Shown here in pieces: positions 32,600 to 44,233 of a stretch of DNA of 64,000 nt. Position 1 is the stretch's first letter; each line of letters begins with the position of its first letter. The stretch comes from Paracentrotus lividus. Its lineage: Eukaryota; Echinodermata; Echinoidea; Camarodonta; Echinidae. A program made the position numbers and the translations under genes. The stretch spans positions 25,529,973-25,593,972 of the forward strand of contig CALNVZ010003426.1 in the NCBI GenBank assembly GCA_940671915.1, read 5' to 3'. The notes under the pieces are model-generated. The model saw only the letters and a list, made by a program, of their open reading frames with translations, had not been told where the DNA came from and ran no database searches.

Positions 32600-33242
32600 T
32601 CATTCGTAACTTTGTTGTCATTCGATAGATTTTTATTTCAATATTCACAAAAATTTTACTTAAATTTTTCAAAATTCAATTTAATTCCATGATGCATTTT
32701 TAAAAGAAGATCTCAGAAGCTTCCTGAAAAGATATTTTGAAAGTCGAGTGATTCCCAAAGGTTTTATGTTCTCTTGTGTCACTCGAGGTGGGGGGGAAAA
32801 CTACCAATTTCGGTTTCCAATCAATTTGGTACCACACACGTGAAAACGTGCAAGATACAAGAAAGAAATCGGTTTACCTAAAAAATTAATCTGGACTGGA
32901 AGAACATTTACCAAAAGGTAATTTTGATAAAAGCACTATAGCTGAATGTTTTAATTTAAGAGCGATGGCAAATTTTCCAGAATTATTTTGCATTACAATT
33001 CAAATATTTTTAACCCTATTTTTGCACGACGTATATCAGTCTCTTGAGGATTTTACAGCAGTACTGAGATTTAAAACGAATTAGAATAACGAATAGCTAG
33101 CTTCGTTGAGGAGAGGTTTAGAATTTGCTGATGTAGAGTAGCAAAGTGGATTTTTTGACAATGTACATTTCATTGCATCTCTCACACAAGTCATGATGGG
33201 CACAGTAAGTACAGGCTGATAGGTTTAGATGTTATTCGGGTA
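32600..33242. other. Intergenic, no gene recognised
   Basis: AT-rich spacer between two mobile elements; nothing recognised. Confidence 0.5.
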
Positions 33243-33244
33243 TA

Positions 33245-34254
33245 CAGTGTGTTCCTAAAAAAAAGAGGACCGAAGTTCAAAGGTCAGTCATACCAAAAGT
33301 ATATGGTTTATTCTTGTGATTCGTTTACTAAAATATTAAGTAACTCATCAGCTTTAATTTGAGACATTGCTGACGTCCAAAGTGTAATGGGTCACACAGT
33401 TAGGGTCTTTTGAAGGCGATAGGTACAAAACCCGTTTTTTCCAAGTTTGTGGTTTTTCGGGTATGAAACAAACCTTTCTTAAGTAATTGGTGTCATTGGA
33501 TCTCTTTCAGCAAGTTTCAATGAAATGTCATCTTCTTTGCTAAAGTGGATTTCTCACTGGTAATGAGATGCGTTCTTAATTATGAGTCTCTGGAGTCTCG
33601 GAGAGGTCACTGCGACGGATCCTGAGTCTCCAGGAAGTCGCGAGAAAACCAAACAAATGTCAAACATGTTCAATATTGTAATAGACTTCTTTCAGACACA
33701 AGCAAGTCTCTGTGACGTCTCCATGGGTTGCCGCGACGTCCCCTAAATATGCACGAAAGTATCCACGACTTCTCAGAAACTTTGTCGGAACTTGCTAGCG
33801 ATTAAAAGAAATCGAACAGGATTGACAATTTTTTCAGACTTTTGTTCGATTTACCCACGACGCCCTGAAGTCTCAGGAGACGTCACCACGACGTCACCAC
33901 GACTCCAGAGGCCCATAATAGTGAACCCATCTCATTGCCAGTGGTCCTTTGGAAAATGAGATTGAATTTCATTGAAACCTTGTGTGAAAAAATACCCCAA
34001 AACGATGAAACCAAAAACTAACAAAAATTTTGTTTCGTACCCCAAAAACCAAAAACTTGGAAAAAACGGGTTTTGTACCTATTACCTTCAAAGGACCCTA
34101 ACTCTGTGACCCATTACAATTTAGACGTCAGCAATGTCTCAAATTAAAGCTGATGAGTGACTTATTATTCTAGTAACAAATCACAAGAATAAACCATATA
34201 CTTTTGGAATGACTGACCTTTGAACTTCGGTCCTCTTTTTTTAGGAACACACTG
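33245..34254. mobile_element. Tc1/mariner-type foldback MITE, 1010 bp
   Basis: TA-CAGTGTGTTCCTAAAAAA at the left and the reverse complement ending CACACTG-TA at the right. The arms are long: aagaggaccgaagttcaaag, atgggtcacacagttagggt-like and caaaacccgttttttccaag blocks appear in inverted copies over about 300 bp. The core (33583-33910) is a second, weaker inverted repeat rich in gacgtc and gtctcc motifs, perhaps an older nested element. TA target duplication; no transposase. Confidence 0.8.
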
Positions 34255-34388
34255 TATAGAGGGACTATAAAGAGAAAACAGAGCCATAAAGAATGTGGCC
34301 AACTCAGTTACAGTTGGGTAATAACATGGCGCCTTTTCTTTTGCATTGTGCTTGCTTAACAAAGCAATACGCGACATAATGTAACTTT

Positions 34389-34762
34389 GGGTGGTATCTC
34401 ACTTCGCGGAGACGTCTCCGCGATGGATAAAAAGTATTAGAGACGTCTCCGAGACGTCTCCGATACGTTTCCGTTACAATTTTCAAAAACTGTGACGAAG
34501 CCGTTTCAAAGAACCGTCTCAAAGTAGTTTCCGCGACTCATGAAACGTCGCGGAGACGTCTCGGAAACGTCCCGGAGACGTCTCCGCAACAAGTTTTAAC
34601 AATTTGTCGCAGAGACGTCTCAGAGACGTTTCATGAGTCGCAGATACTACTTTAAGACGGTTCTTGAAACTGCTTTGTCACAGTTTTTGAAAAATGTCGC
34701 GGAGACGTCTCCAATACTTTTTATCCGCGGCGGAGACGTCTCCGCGAAGTGAGATACCACCC
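34389..34762. mobile_element. GGGTGGTATCTCACTTCGCG foldback element, 374 bp
   Basis: The left GGGTGGTATCTCACTTCGCG with the following gagacgtctccgcg and ggataaaaagtatt is mirrored by aatactttttatccg ... gagataccaccc at the right. Symmetry extends through aaaactgtgac/gtcacagtttt, aagaaccgtct/agacggttctt and tgaaacgtc. The whole element is nearly one palindrome and carries many CGTCTCC / GGAGACG motifs (BsmBI/Esp3I-like sites). Confidence 0.85.
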
Positions 34763-34764
34763 TT

Positions 34765-35001
34765 ATGTTACAGTCACACAGACACTTACGTTGAGTTACG
34801 TCCGGTTGCGTCCAAAAATTAATTTCTCTTCTGTATATCCCCACGGATGGCTTCCCATCATAGTCAACAGTTGAAATAGTGATAATTTCGTTCATCCAGT
34901 AAAACAAAGAAATATATAAAAAATAATAGAATATAAGATGAAATAACATTAAAACAACAAAAACGTAACTATACGTAAGTGTCTGTGTGACTGCAGCATT
35001 A
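34765..35001 (-). mobile_element. MITE, GCAGTCACACAGACACTTAC family, copy 2
   Basis: Both ends are present: gttacagtcacacagacacttacg (left) and cgtaagtgtctgtgtgactgcagc (right), 237 bp. It directly abuts the preceding foldback element, so one inserted beside or into the other. Confidence 0.75.
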
Positions 35002-35011
35002 TACTTTACTC

Positions 35012-35662
35012 GAACCGGGTCGGATGGAAAATAGTGGGGGGGAAAGCGCCATCTGTGGGTAGGTGCAAACAGAGAGTTTATCATCGTGATAAAAAAGTTT
35101 TATGATTATCGTGTGCCTGCACGGTGGTGAATTGTAAGCCCACAGTCATGGCTAGTGTGATTCGTATGTGAAAGATGGAGCACTAAATAGGTGTAATGTT
35201 TGGTAGAAAGGAATCAATTTATTTCAATATTTGAGCGTAATTATCATAAAGAGCCATGCTATCAGAGTAAAAATGGGGCGCAAGGATTGACCAATCTGAC
35301 TGACACGGCGCGGTACAAATGGTAATCATAATTATTGGAATTAATGCAGTATCAGTTTGATGAAATGAGTTCCATGGGCTTTGGACACTTCTCATTTTTA
35401 CAGCGACAATGTATATTGAGAAATTTAATGACATTTTATGTGAATGAGGTTGAAATAAAATCCTTTTTAAGATGATTGATACTTAAATGTAGCACTTGGC
35501 ATTATTATTGTTATTATTATTATTATTTCTTCTTAAAGATTTAATGGGATAAAATGGCAGCGAATATCATTGGCTTTTATATTTTAATTTCTTGAATAAA
35601 AGCAGAATCAAGCAACTTTTGTTTTCTTGTACTTTCATTGTTTCTTTGATTATTGAGTTCTG
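35012..35662. other. Intergenic, no gene recognised
   Basis: A GTTATTATT microsatellite near 35500-35525; nothing else is recognised. Confidence 0.5.
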
Positions 35663-35670
35663 GTGAAATC

Positions 35671-35802
35671 CAGTGGCAGATCCAGGCGGGGCGCAGGGGA
35701 CGGCCGCCCCCTATAATTTGAAAACCACCCATTGACTGTACATGCTAAAATAAGAAAATTTCGGCGCCCCCCCCCCATCCTGAAATACTGGATCCGCCTC
35801 TG
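35671..35802. mobile_element. MITE, CAGTGGC(A/G)GATCCAG family (hAT-like), 132 bp
   Basis: The ends CAGTGGCAGATCCAG and CTGGATCCGCCTCTG are inverted repeats. The 8-bp flanks gtgaaatc (35663-35670) and ctgaaatc (35803-35810) differ by one base, the target duplication length of hAT elements. The interior is shared with 5087-5231. Confidence 0.85.
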
Positions 35803-35928
35803 CTGAAATCTAATAAACATGATTCGGAATACTAACCGATGCATTCTAGTAGGCAAAATGCTGCGAGTCGGTAGTTCTGTTTAACAATGTGAAATAGCGC
35901 CATCTGTCACTTAACAACCGTAATAAAT

Positions 35929-36287
35929 TTCGTCATTTCCATCAACTATCATTAGAGATAGAGATAGGCAATCCCGATGGACCCTGAACAAAGCTGTAGC
36001 ACGTTTACAGTTCGGCAATCCCTGTTAACAACCCGTAGATTCCATCATGCATGATCGCGACAAAATAATGTTATCACATGACACAATCCTAGTATAATGG
36101 TTAGTCAATATGAAAGTTCGTCATTTTCGTCATTTTCAATAATCAGAAAGGCATTACCGATATCATTTGTACACAAAACTTGAGCAGCGCGTCATAAAGT
36201 TCGGCAATTATTTAACAATTCCTAGATTCCATAATTCATAACTCATCAATGGACTTACAATGGACAATCCTAGTGTAATGGTTAGTC
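35929..36287. repeat. Diverged direct duplication, two units of about 175 bp
   Basis: 35929-36107 and 36118-36287 share in order ttcgtcatttcc/ttcgtcatttt, agttcggcaat, aacaa(c/t)(c/t)c(g/c)tagattccat, acaatcctag, gtaatggttagtca. Identity is moderate, so the duplication is old. Confidence 0.65.
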
Positions 36288-37946
36288 ATTCAGTGTTGTT
36301 TTACAGAATAAAACGCCTTGATGGATAGGAACGTTTTCCAATGGGAGATGTCCAAGCTAATGACGTGAGTTTGCTTGTCGAATTTTAAATTTTCCTTATA
36401 TTTTTCTACAGTTATAGGATGTAATTCCAAGTTTTTACGTCACATGAATATAATTGAAATCATCTAGAAATAAGAGAGAAAGAGACATCTTTACATTGTT
36501 GTTTTATTTCTTAATAAACTTAATTAATAGTGTTACTAGAAAAGGTGGGACGGGGTTGCTTGTCCGGAGACGCCTGAAATACAAGACTAAAGGTGATTGC
36601 AGTCCCAACTTACTACTCGGATTTGTTGTTATGGTTACGAAGATGGTGACACGCGCTTGGCAGACGACATACCGAAATAGACAGGCCCCGCCCAAATAAA
36701 GAACTATTATACTGTATGTTAATTATATTAAGACACGCCTCCTAACTAGTCAATCCCACACGTGCCCAAACAAAATTGTTACTTGCCTCCCCTTATGGAT
36801 AAGAAAATGAGGTCGTAACGTAATATCGATTATGTATGCGTGGAATAAACATGTTACATTTCAGCAACGCCCATTTTGAATAATAATTATGTAATTAAAA
36901 GTAAAGCTAAACCCAACATACCAAGATCAACCGGGAAGGGGGAGGGGGTTGATTTGAAGTGGGTAGTTGGAAGATGGGTTAGTGCAACAAAACAAAGTAT
37001 GGAATGTTCGTTTGATATTTGATTTTCGGAGGAAGAGGATGATGTGCAAGTTGATTGTGTTTGTTTGTTTGTTTGTTTTTTTTTGTGTGTGTGTGTGTGT
37101 GAAAATGAGCAAGGCATGTACGCATGATTAGAATAACAAAGAGAGAGAGAGAGAGACCGAGAGAGAGAGAGAGAGAGAGAGAGATTGAGAGAGAGAGGAA
37201 TTCAAACTTGATTTTGAAAGATATGGGTAGAAAGTAACTAAGTATAAGTCATTGTGTTATTAGTCTCATATAAATGAAGTGAATGCCTTTGTTTTGTCAC
37301 AGCAATTTGACGAGTTTATAACTAATTTAATGTCCGAGATACCTCTAAGCTGCTCTAAATGAAATGTTGTTTTCTATGCAAAAATATGGGTCTCGCAAGC
37401 GAAGCTGTGAAACAATGGCCCACAGTGTCGAATCAGCCATCACACCGTTCAAAATAAATGAGTCTTGATTAAATTTTGGGCACCCCGGCGGACAAAATTG
37501 CAGCCCTAGACAAAGCCTCTTTATCATGTTTATACCCGTATGACAGCAGCATCAATGCGTGGGTAAACGGTATCCTGCTAGGTAAAATTACCAACCTCAC
37601 TTGTGCAACACAACAACACATCACTACAAGAGCATCTTGTGAGAACAAGAACGACGTTAACTGATATCATTCCAGCATAATGATAACGCCCTTCTCGCTC
37701 TGGCCTAATGATGAGGTAATGAGTGTTCTCCACATGAATGTTAAAGCATTTATTAGGAGAGGGGAATGTGATGATAAAGGTCGTGGCTTGTAAATGTTTC
37801 GGTAATGGGTTGAAAGTGAAAATAGTTGGCGCGGTGGGATGTCGTCATTTTGAAAACTGCAGAATGGATGTCAATGATTTGAATAAAGGTGTTACCATGG
37901 TTATTTACACTGTTACTTACTAGTGTGCTCAGCAATACTAATAGTA
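36288..37946. other. Intergenic, no convincing gene
   Basis: (GA)n at 37141-37198. A GC-richer stretch at 36540-36700 with a GCCCCGCCC box could be an unannotated promoter or 5' exon, but no frame supports it. Frames at 36454-36699 and 37476-37664 have no motif. Confidence 0.45.
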
Positions 37947-38166
37947 CACTGTAAAAAAATTGCTGTAGCTTTTTACAGTAAATGACTGGCAACTCTGCTG
38001 CACAGTAAATAACAGCATATTTGACGGAAGTTTCCTGTATCTTGTGGGAATTTACAGCTGTAATTTACTGTTGAAAGTAGCTTACTTAAAGAGAAAATCA
38101 CAGTAAATTACCGTGCAGCAGAGTTACCAGTAATTTACTCCAAACACTGCAGTAATTTTTACAGTG
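37947..38166. mobile_element. CACTGTAAAAA MITE, 220 bp
   Basis: TA-CACTGTAAAAAAATTGC ... TTTTTACAGTG-TA. An inner inverted pair ggcaactctgctgcac / gtgcagcagagttacc proves the palindromic build. Same family as 20307-20641. Confidence 0.85.
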
Positions 38167-38594
38167 TACACAAGGCAGGTTATAAAGAAACATAATACTA
38201 TAAACAAGTTTAACATAATATATCTTATCAAAAACTTTATTGAGCAATCCCTTCCATACCTGTCAGAACGACAATTAGATCACCATCAACCTTATGCTAA
38301 AACATATTTGGGGGTTATTGAAATTTGTTTTAATTTGTAATGGAACGCATAATTTATAGACATTTTTTTCAACTTTATGGGCTCCAGTGATAATTCCTGA
38401 TACCTGGATGTCATTCGGGGGAAAAAAAACAAGGAGATATACAGTTGTTGTTTTATAAAGCTTATTTTTCAATAATTTTCCTCCAAGGTTCTGTGTGCTC
38501 AAAATGTTTGCCTCCAGCAGTTGAAACGGTTGATATGAAGGAACCTCGTTTTGAGTGTTCACAGACAGGCTCTTAATGTCGTTGAACTTGTTAA

Positions 38595-39030
38595 AGGGAT
38601 GCAGTAACATTGAGTGATATTCAAATCACATTTATTCGATTTAGCTTATTTTGCCAACATAATTATAAACACTTAGGTCAGTCTGGTATCTCTTCAAAAT
38701 TGCAAGCTAATTGCTTGCTTTACCTTCGAGATATCAACGATTTCATACTCAAAATTTATAAACCAACACGGGATGGTTTATAAAACCATGTGCTTTTCCA
38801 CACACCCATTTCCTGTTGTAAAGTTCCCCGTCTCTAGCGGCCTGGTGGGTTATCAGCAGAGGGTACTGGTGTTCGGCTGTATGCTTGGCATTGTTTGTTA
38901 CACTGTTTTAAGGTAGTAAATGACTTCCATTTGATCTGAAACTTTCAGTAGTTTGTTTTTACTGTTAGAACAATATAATTTTATTAATCTTGATATAATT
39001 GCTCTTGTTTTTGAAAGTTACTCAATCCCT
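38595..39030. mobile_element. MITE with TTAA flanks, AGGGAT..GAGTAAC ends, 436 bp
   Basis: TTAA (38591-38594) then AGGGATGCAGTAACATT; the right end AAGTTACTCAATCCCT then TTAA (39031-39034). Inverted ends of about 17 bp. The interior is noncoding. Confidence 0.7.
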
Positions 39031-39034
39031 TTAA

Positions 39035-41385
39035 ATGAGGATGGAAGGTGGACACACCTTTTCTTTGTTTATTGTGCCAGGGCTACTTCAATGTCATGAA
39101 TGTATTCGTAGTTAAGTCACGTTTGATCGCGGACATACATTTATTTGAGTTAGCACACGAGATTACATTGTTTACCATCATGACCATGTTTACTTGCACT
39201 ATATTCAGTGCAATGGACCATGGACATGTAAACTTTATTTTATCATGTATTCAGGGAGATATTGAAGAAAAAGTTGGAGCATGCCCAAACAGGGGGGGGG
39301 GGGGGGAGAAAAAAAAACACCCCAAAACGTAAGATGAATAAACGAGTAATATCCAATTTCATATTTAACATCTGATAGTCTAACGTGTTTCAAGATATGT
39401 TATAACTAAAGAGTTGCAAGGTTTGCTCAGCTAAATTTCTCCAAAAATGCTTTTAAAAATGCATGAAATAATAATGAGAGAGAAAGGTCACAAATTATGT
39501 ATATTTGGTTCACTTATACTATAGCAAGTGATTCAATTTCCAATATTTCCAGTTTTATTTTTAGATATAACCTACTTGTTCTATCTCATTCTGGACGTTT
39601 TATTCCAAAAGTAGGTTCGTGTCATTCATTTTTAGCCTCCCCCCCCCCACTTTTTTTTTTTTTTTTTTTTTTTTTTTGCTTTTCCAATCTTGTAAGCAAA
39701 GATTAAATGCCGTTAGATATCACATATCATTATTATAAATATTTTAAAATCATCTGATTGTAATCATATAGAACTAAATACAAATGAATTGGGAAATGCC
39801 TTTATAATATAATATGTTTCTATGAACTATAATATCCGTAACAAAGCATAAATTATTTTCACAAAAAGAGTTACCCATATTCAGAGAGAATGATCGGCCC
39901 TATTGTTTATTTTTTAAATAGGTTTATAATTCGGACAAGATGGTTTACCACTGGTGTGTGTTCAGTAATCACCTTTGTATCTTTTCATTCCATTTCATAA
40001 TTCTCATGTTAATGTATAATGATATATTTATGCAAAATATGCGCAATAAAAATTTTGTTTGTATTCCGCCTTCCCCTTTCATCAAATAAACGTTTGATTG
40101 GCATATAATTTTATGCCACAACGCGCTCGCAAGCCTTTAGAAACAAGGATTATTTTGTAAACCTCAAATGCGCCATTTGGTAAAGTAAAGCCATGAATGG
40201 TGCACCGGTGTGGACGTGGATATCCATTTCATTAAACACTAACAATGAAATACTATATGAAAATAACAATTCAATAAATTTTTCTATTATTATAAGAAAA
40301 GTACTTAGCTTCTTAAGCATGTTAAGCTAATGTCAGTCAATAATCGCATTGTATAGCCTCGTTCAGATACGGGTAAGGGAGTGACTGACTAGTTTGTTTT
40401 CGGAGGTTTTTGTGGTTGTATTCAGAAAAAAAAGGTGAGGAAAAATGAATAAATTTAAGAGTTACTGTAGCATTTATGCGGGTACGTAACAAGTGATGTT
40501 TTTTATTTACACAACGCCCGTCTTTCATCGTGTATGCACGTGTGCAAATCTCAAGTGTACAATAATTCAAGTAAAGAAAACCCACAACTGAATTTCTTTT
40601 CTAAATACTTTTATTATTCAACAATAGTAATATTAAGTATAAACTACCATCAATGACCATTTTACCTTTTACGAAGGGGTCTTTACATTCCATGACAAAT
40701 CACTTTTATACTACATGTTATTCTTACATAATTTTTGTTAGAAATCTTCACAGTACTAGTATTACAACATGTATCACATCATGCTTAAAATGTACACTCT
40801 AAATGCGTTAGAATATAGTGGCGATGGACTAATCCGAAATAAAGTATATATATATTATTCTATAAATTAAACAGATATAGAAACCAATCTTATTCATTAC
40901 TTCTGAAGTTTTGGACTAGTCTCTCCTCTTGATCTTGAAATGTAGAATGTATCTCCCTTGTTCTTTTACAAACCTGCAAGCCTTGAACTCGAATGCTTGT
41001 TTCCTAAAAATCAATGATTCATTTCACACAATAATGACAATAGAAGCTGATGGTATAGCTTCGTAAGTCAGACATGGACATTACGTCTATGGTTAGAAGG
41101 ACTATCTTCGGAAGATAGCAATGCATAGAAGTCACATAGAACGGAAATTATAAACAAAGAGAGACCACAGGAAGCATTCGACGTTATAGCAAACAAAGGA
41201 AATTGTGTTCGTTGCAAGGCGCTTAGTTTGATGCTAATTAGAGAAACTCTTCAGTTGCTGCACGTTTAATTAATTAGTCAGAGGACAGTGTGAGTGACAG
41301 TAAGTATGATGAAATATTGTGTTTTTCTCACGGTGCATCTTTTGTTTCTCTGTTACCCATCTCTCTCTCTTTCTCTCTCTCTCCA

Positions 41386-41421
<36 letters not shown>

Positions 41422-43587
41422 TTCATTGATCTGTCACGGGACCCCTTCACTTCCTTCCGATTCCACAGTCACTCATCAAGCACAATCATGATGTTAGTTA
41501 TGCTAGTTTGGACGAAATAATGAGAAAATACGTCAGATAGTGAGTAAAAAATGAAAAAAAGAGAGGGTGGATGCAGTTTAAGTTTCGGACTCATAAAGCG
41601 ATTTTTAACGTTATGCATTATAACCTTTTCATATCACACTGTAATAAATATATAATAACGTTCAAAAGATTCTGCCGAAAAAAAACTTCTACATTATCAG
41701 TTAAAAATTTCCTTTGTCTATTTGCGGGCGGGGGTGTAGGGGCTGTCAATATAATTATGCTGTCATTTTTTCTTTGGATTACTTTTTTAGTCAATTCAAA
41801 TAGGCCAAGCACATGTTAGAGGACTTTGTCTGTTGCTAAATCATAATTATAACAAATTTTATTATAGGACGTCACTTTCTCAGCTTTTGTCAGAATAAGT
41901 AACTTAAATTCATCAATTCTTAAAGAAAGTAATTTAAAAGGGCATCTGTTTCTTTGTAATAACCACAGATGTCACTCTTTTCTTCGTAATTATGTTTTAC
42001 CAAGTTGAAAAGGCAAAGTTACGCCGTGATGGACCACCCTTTTGAAATGGCTAAACAATGAGTAGTAATACCATGGATTCAATGAGCTAATCAAAGTTGG
42101 GAGGTTTCGATGCTGTCTTTAAATTGGCAACCTGTTACGCATCTTTTACAAGAAGAAAGATTTCGATTTCCTTAAAGCGTCGAATTCGTTCCAGAATGTT
42201 GGACTTGAATAGGTTCGTAACTAGTCCAACACAAAGACCAGACCCTATTAATCATGTTAATTAGACCATTAAGTAGGACAGCTATTATGGTCTTCAAGCA
42301 TGCCAAGATCAATGGCCGGGAAAATGGTAGAAAGTGGGGATGCACCCGGGGAGCTGAGATGGGGATCACAATGGAACTGAAAAGCGAGTGCAATAACCCC
42401 TCGGAAGATATTTTGTATGGGTTCTGAATTCAATTTAGAACAAATGAATATAACAATGAATATTGGGCACGCGAGGCTTGAAAGGGATATCGTACTGAGT
42501 TTAGAAGGGTGAAATAATAGGCTACTGGGGATGCTTGTTATATAGGAAACGTTACCATGGTGACGGTCTAAGTTTTGATCATGGTGATGATGACGTTGGT
42601 GATGGTAGGGTGGTCTTGATGATGAAGATGGTTTTGTTTGGAGTAATGAATGGTGGTGGTGATGATGTTGTTTATGGTGATGGACACGTGGTGGTGATGA
42701 TGTTGATAATGATGATTAGGAGGAGGACTAGGAGGAGAAGGAGGAGGAGGATTTCGATTGAAAGATGGTGTTGATGACATTGGTGCCTGTATAAATTTGT
42801 TCGTTGTTTGGCTTATGGTAACGACAATAATGGTGATTAACAAAAATAATAAGAATCAGCCAAACGATTGATAAGTCTAGATCTAAGACTATCATTATTA
42901 CAAAAATACGAGTTATAATAATATTAGGGTAATGAATGGTGTATGTGCCCTGATCAAAAACCGTTGGGGAATTGAACAATTTGGTAATTGAGATTCATGG
43001 CTGAGTTGATGATAAAGCTAATACAAACAAGCTAATAAACGCATGCATTGATCTGTCAAATAAAGAAATGAATACAAAAGTATGACATTGGTATAAACTC
43101 GAGGTTATTAACGGGCAAAGGTTCATACCCTAGACAGAGGCGAAAATGAAACAAACCTGGTCATGGAAGAGGGATCGCGTGTCTCATGATAAATGACCAA
43201 GTCACACCACGAGCCTTAGATGTTCTGGCTAATAAAAATAATATACTTCTCTTATATTTGGGTCGTACTTTTGTCCATCAGGTGTCAGTCCCGGTGTGTA
43301 ACCAGGGAAGAACGGCCTAGATCCTATTCATATCAATCTTTCTGGAACACAGCCTGAAGCCTTCGAAAAAAGGCGACTTTGACAAGAACGTGATGACATT
43401 TTTACGGACGATTAATTCCATGGTCCGCTTGAAATGAATTCATTACATATCGATTAATTTGGACTTTCTAAGCGACGGCCCTGTATATTTAGCACCTGCT
43501 TTTGACGGACAAGACAAATACTTTCCTCAGACAATTTTCGGACTTGAAGACCTTGTAAAAGTTTAGTTTTTCGTTATTCAGTTTCAG
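39035..43587. other. Intergenic, low-complexity tracts, no gene
   Basis: Poly-G (39292-39306), C/T runs (39643-39677), (CT)n(CA)n at 41363-41422, and a GATGGTGGTGATGATG-type trinucleotide-rich block at 42540-42760 giving artefactual Asp/Gly or His frames. No homologous protein is recognised. Confidence 0.6.
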
Positions 43588-43595
43588 GTATAAGT

Positions 43596-44225
43596 AGGGT
43601 TGGGCGAATCTCAACTTTTTTTTTCAAACAAGTTGTTTTTATAGTAAAATTCGACGTAGAAACTGAAAATGACAATTATTTTTGCATACGATGACGTCTT
43701 ACGTCGCTAAAGTGCAAAAAAAACCAAAATGGCCGCCAAAATAGCGTATTATGCCCAATTATCATACTTTTTATACGTATAAACCACTTTTATTGCGTTT
43801 TTATATGTCTTTTGGGTGTCAGGGAACCCAACATGATTAATCCAACAAGATTAATCCTACCTAAGTTGACTGTTAGTGTAGTTGGGTAGTTAGTTTCAGT
43901 CAATATCGAGCAAAAATCACCTCATATCAAAATCACTAATTAACACCTATAACCATACTAGGTACATTTGGTCATGATAAAATTGTCAGATTTGAGCTTT
44001 TAAACCATCAAAATCCATAAAGAAACAAAATAAAACCGGTTTATACCTATAAAGTGTGTGATGAATGGGCAAAATACACTATTTTGGTTTTTTGCACTTT
44101 AGCGACGTCAGACTTCATTGTACACAAAAATCATTGTCATTTTTGGATTCTACATCAAATTTGACTATAGAAACAACTTGTTTGACATAACTTTTCAGAA
44201 AAAAGTCATTATTTGCCCAACCCTA
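43596..44225. mobile_element. hAT-like MITE with AGGGTTGGGC ends and 8-bp target duplication, 630 bp
   Basis: GTATAAGT occurs at 43588-43595 and 44226-44233, bracketing AGGGTTGGGC ... GCCCAACCCTA. The arms are about 200 bp and imperfectly inverted (tcaaacaagttgttt, gacgtcgctaaagtgcaaaa-like blocks on both sides). No transposase frame. Confidence 0.85.
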
Positions 44226-44233
44226 GTATAAGT

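Noticed and set aside
28006-35084. Two MITE copies share an open frame (AAVTQTLTYSYVFVVL...SLFYWMNEI...)
   Set aside because: Of about 16 codon differences in the compared stretch only about four are synonymous, and changes fall at all codon positions. That is neutral drift of a noncoding MITE that happens to lack stops.
42535-42843. Asp/Gly-rich and His/Pro-rich frames on both strands
   Set aside because: Both come from the GATGGTGGTGATG trinucleotide-rich tract.
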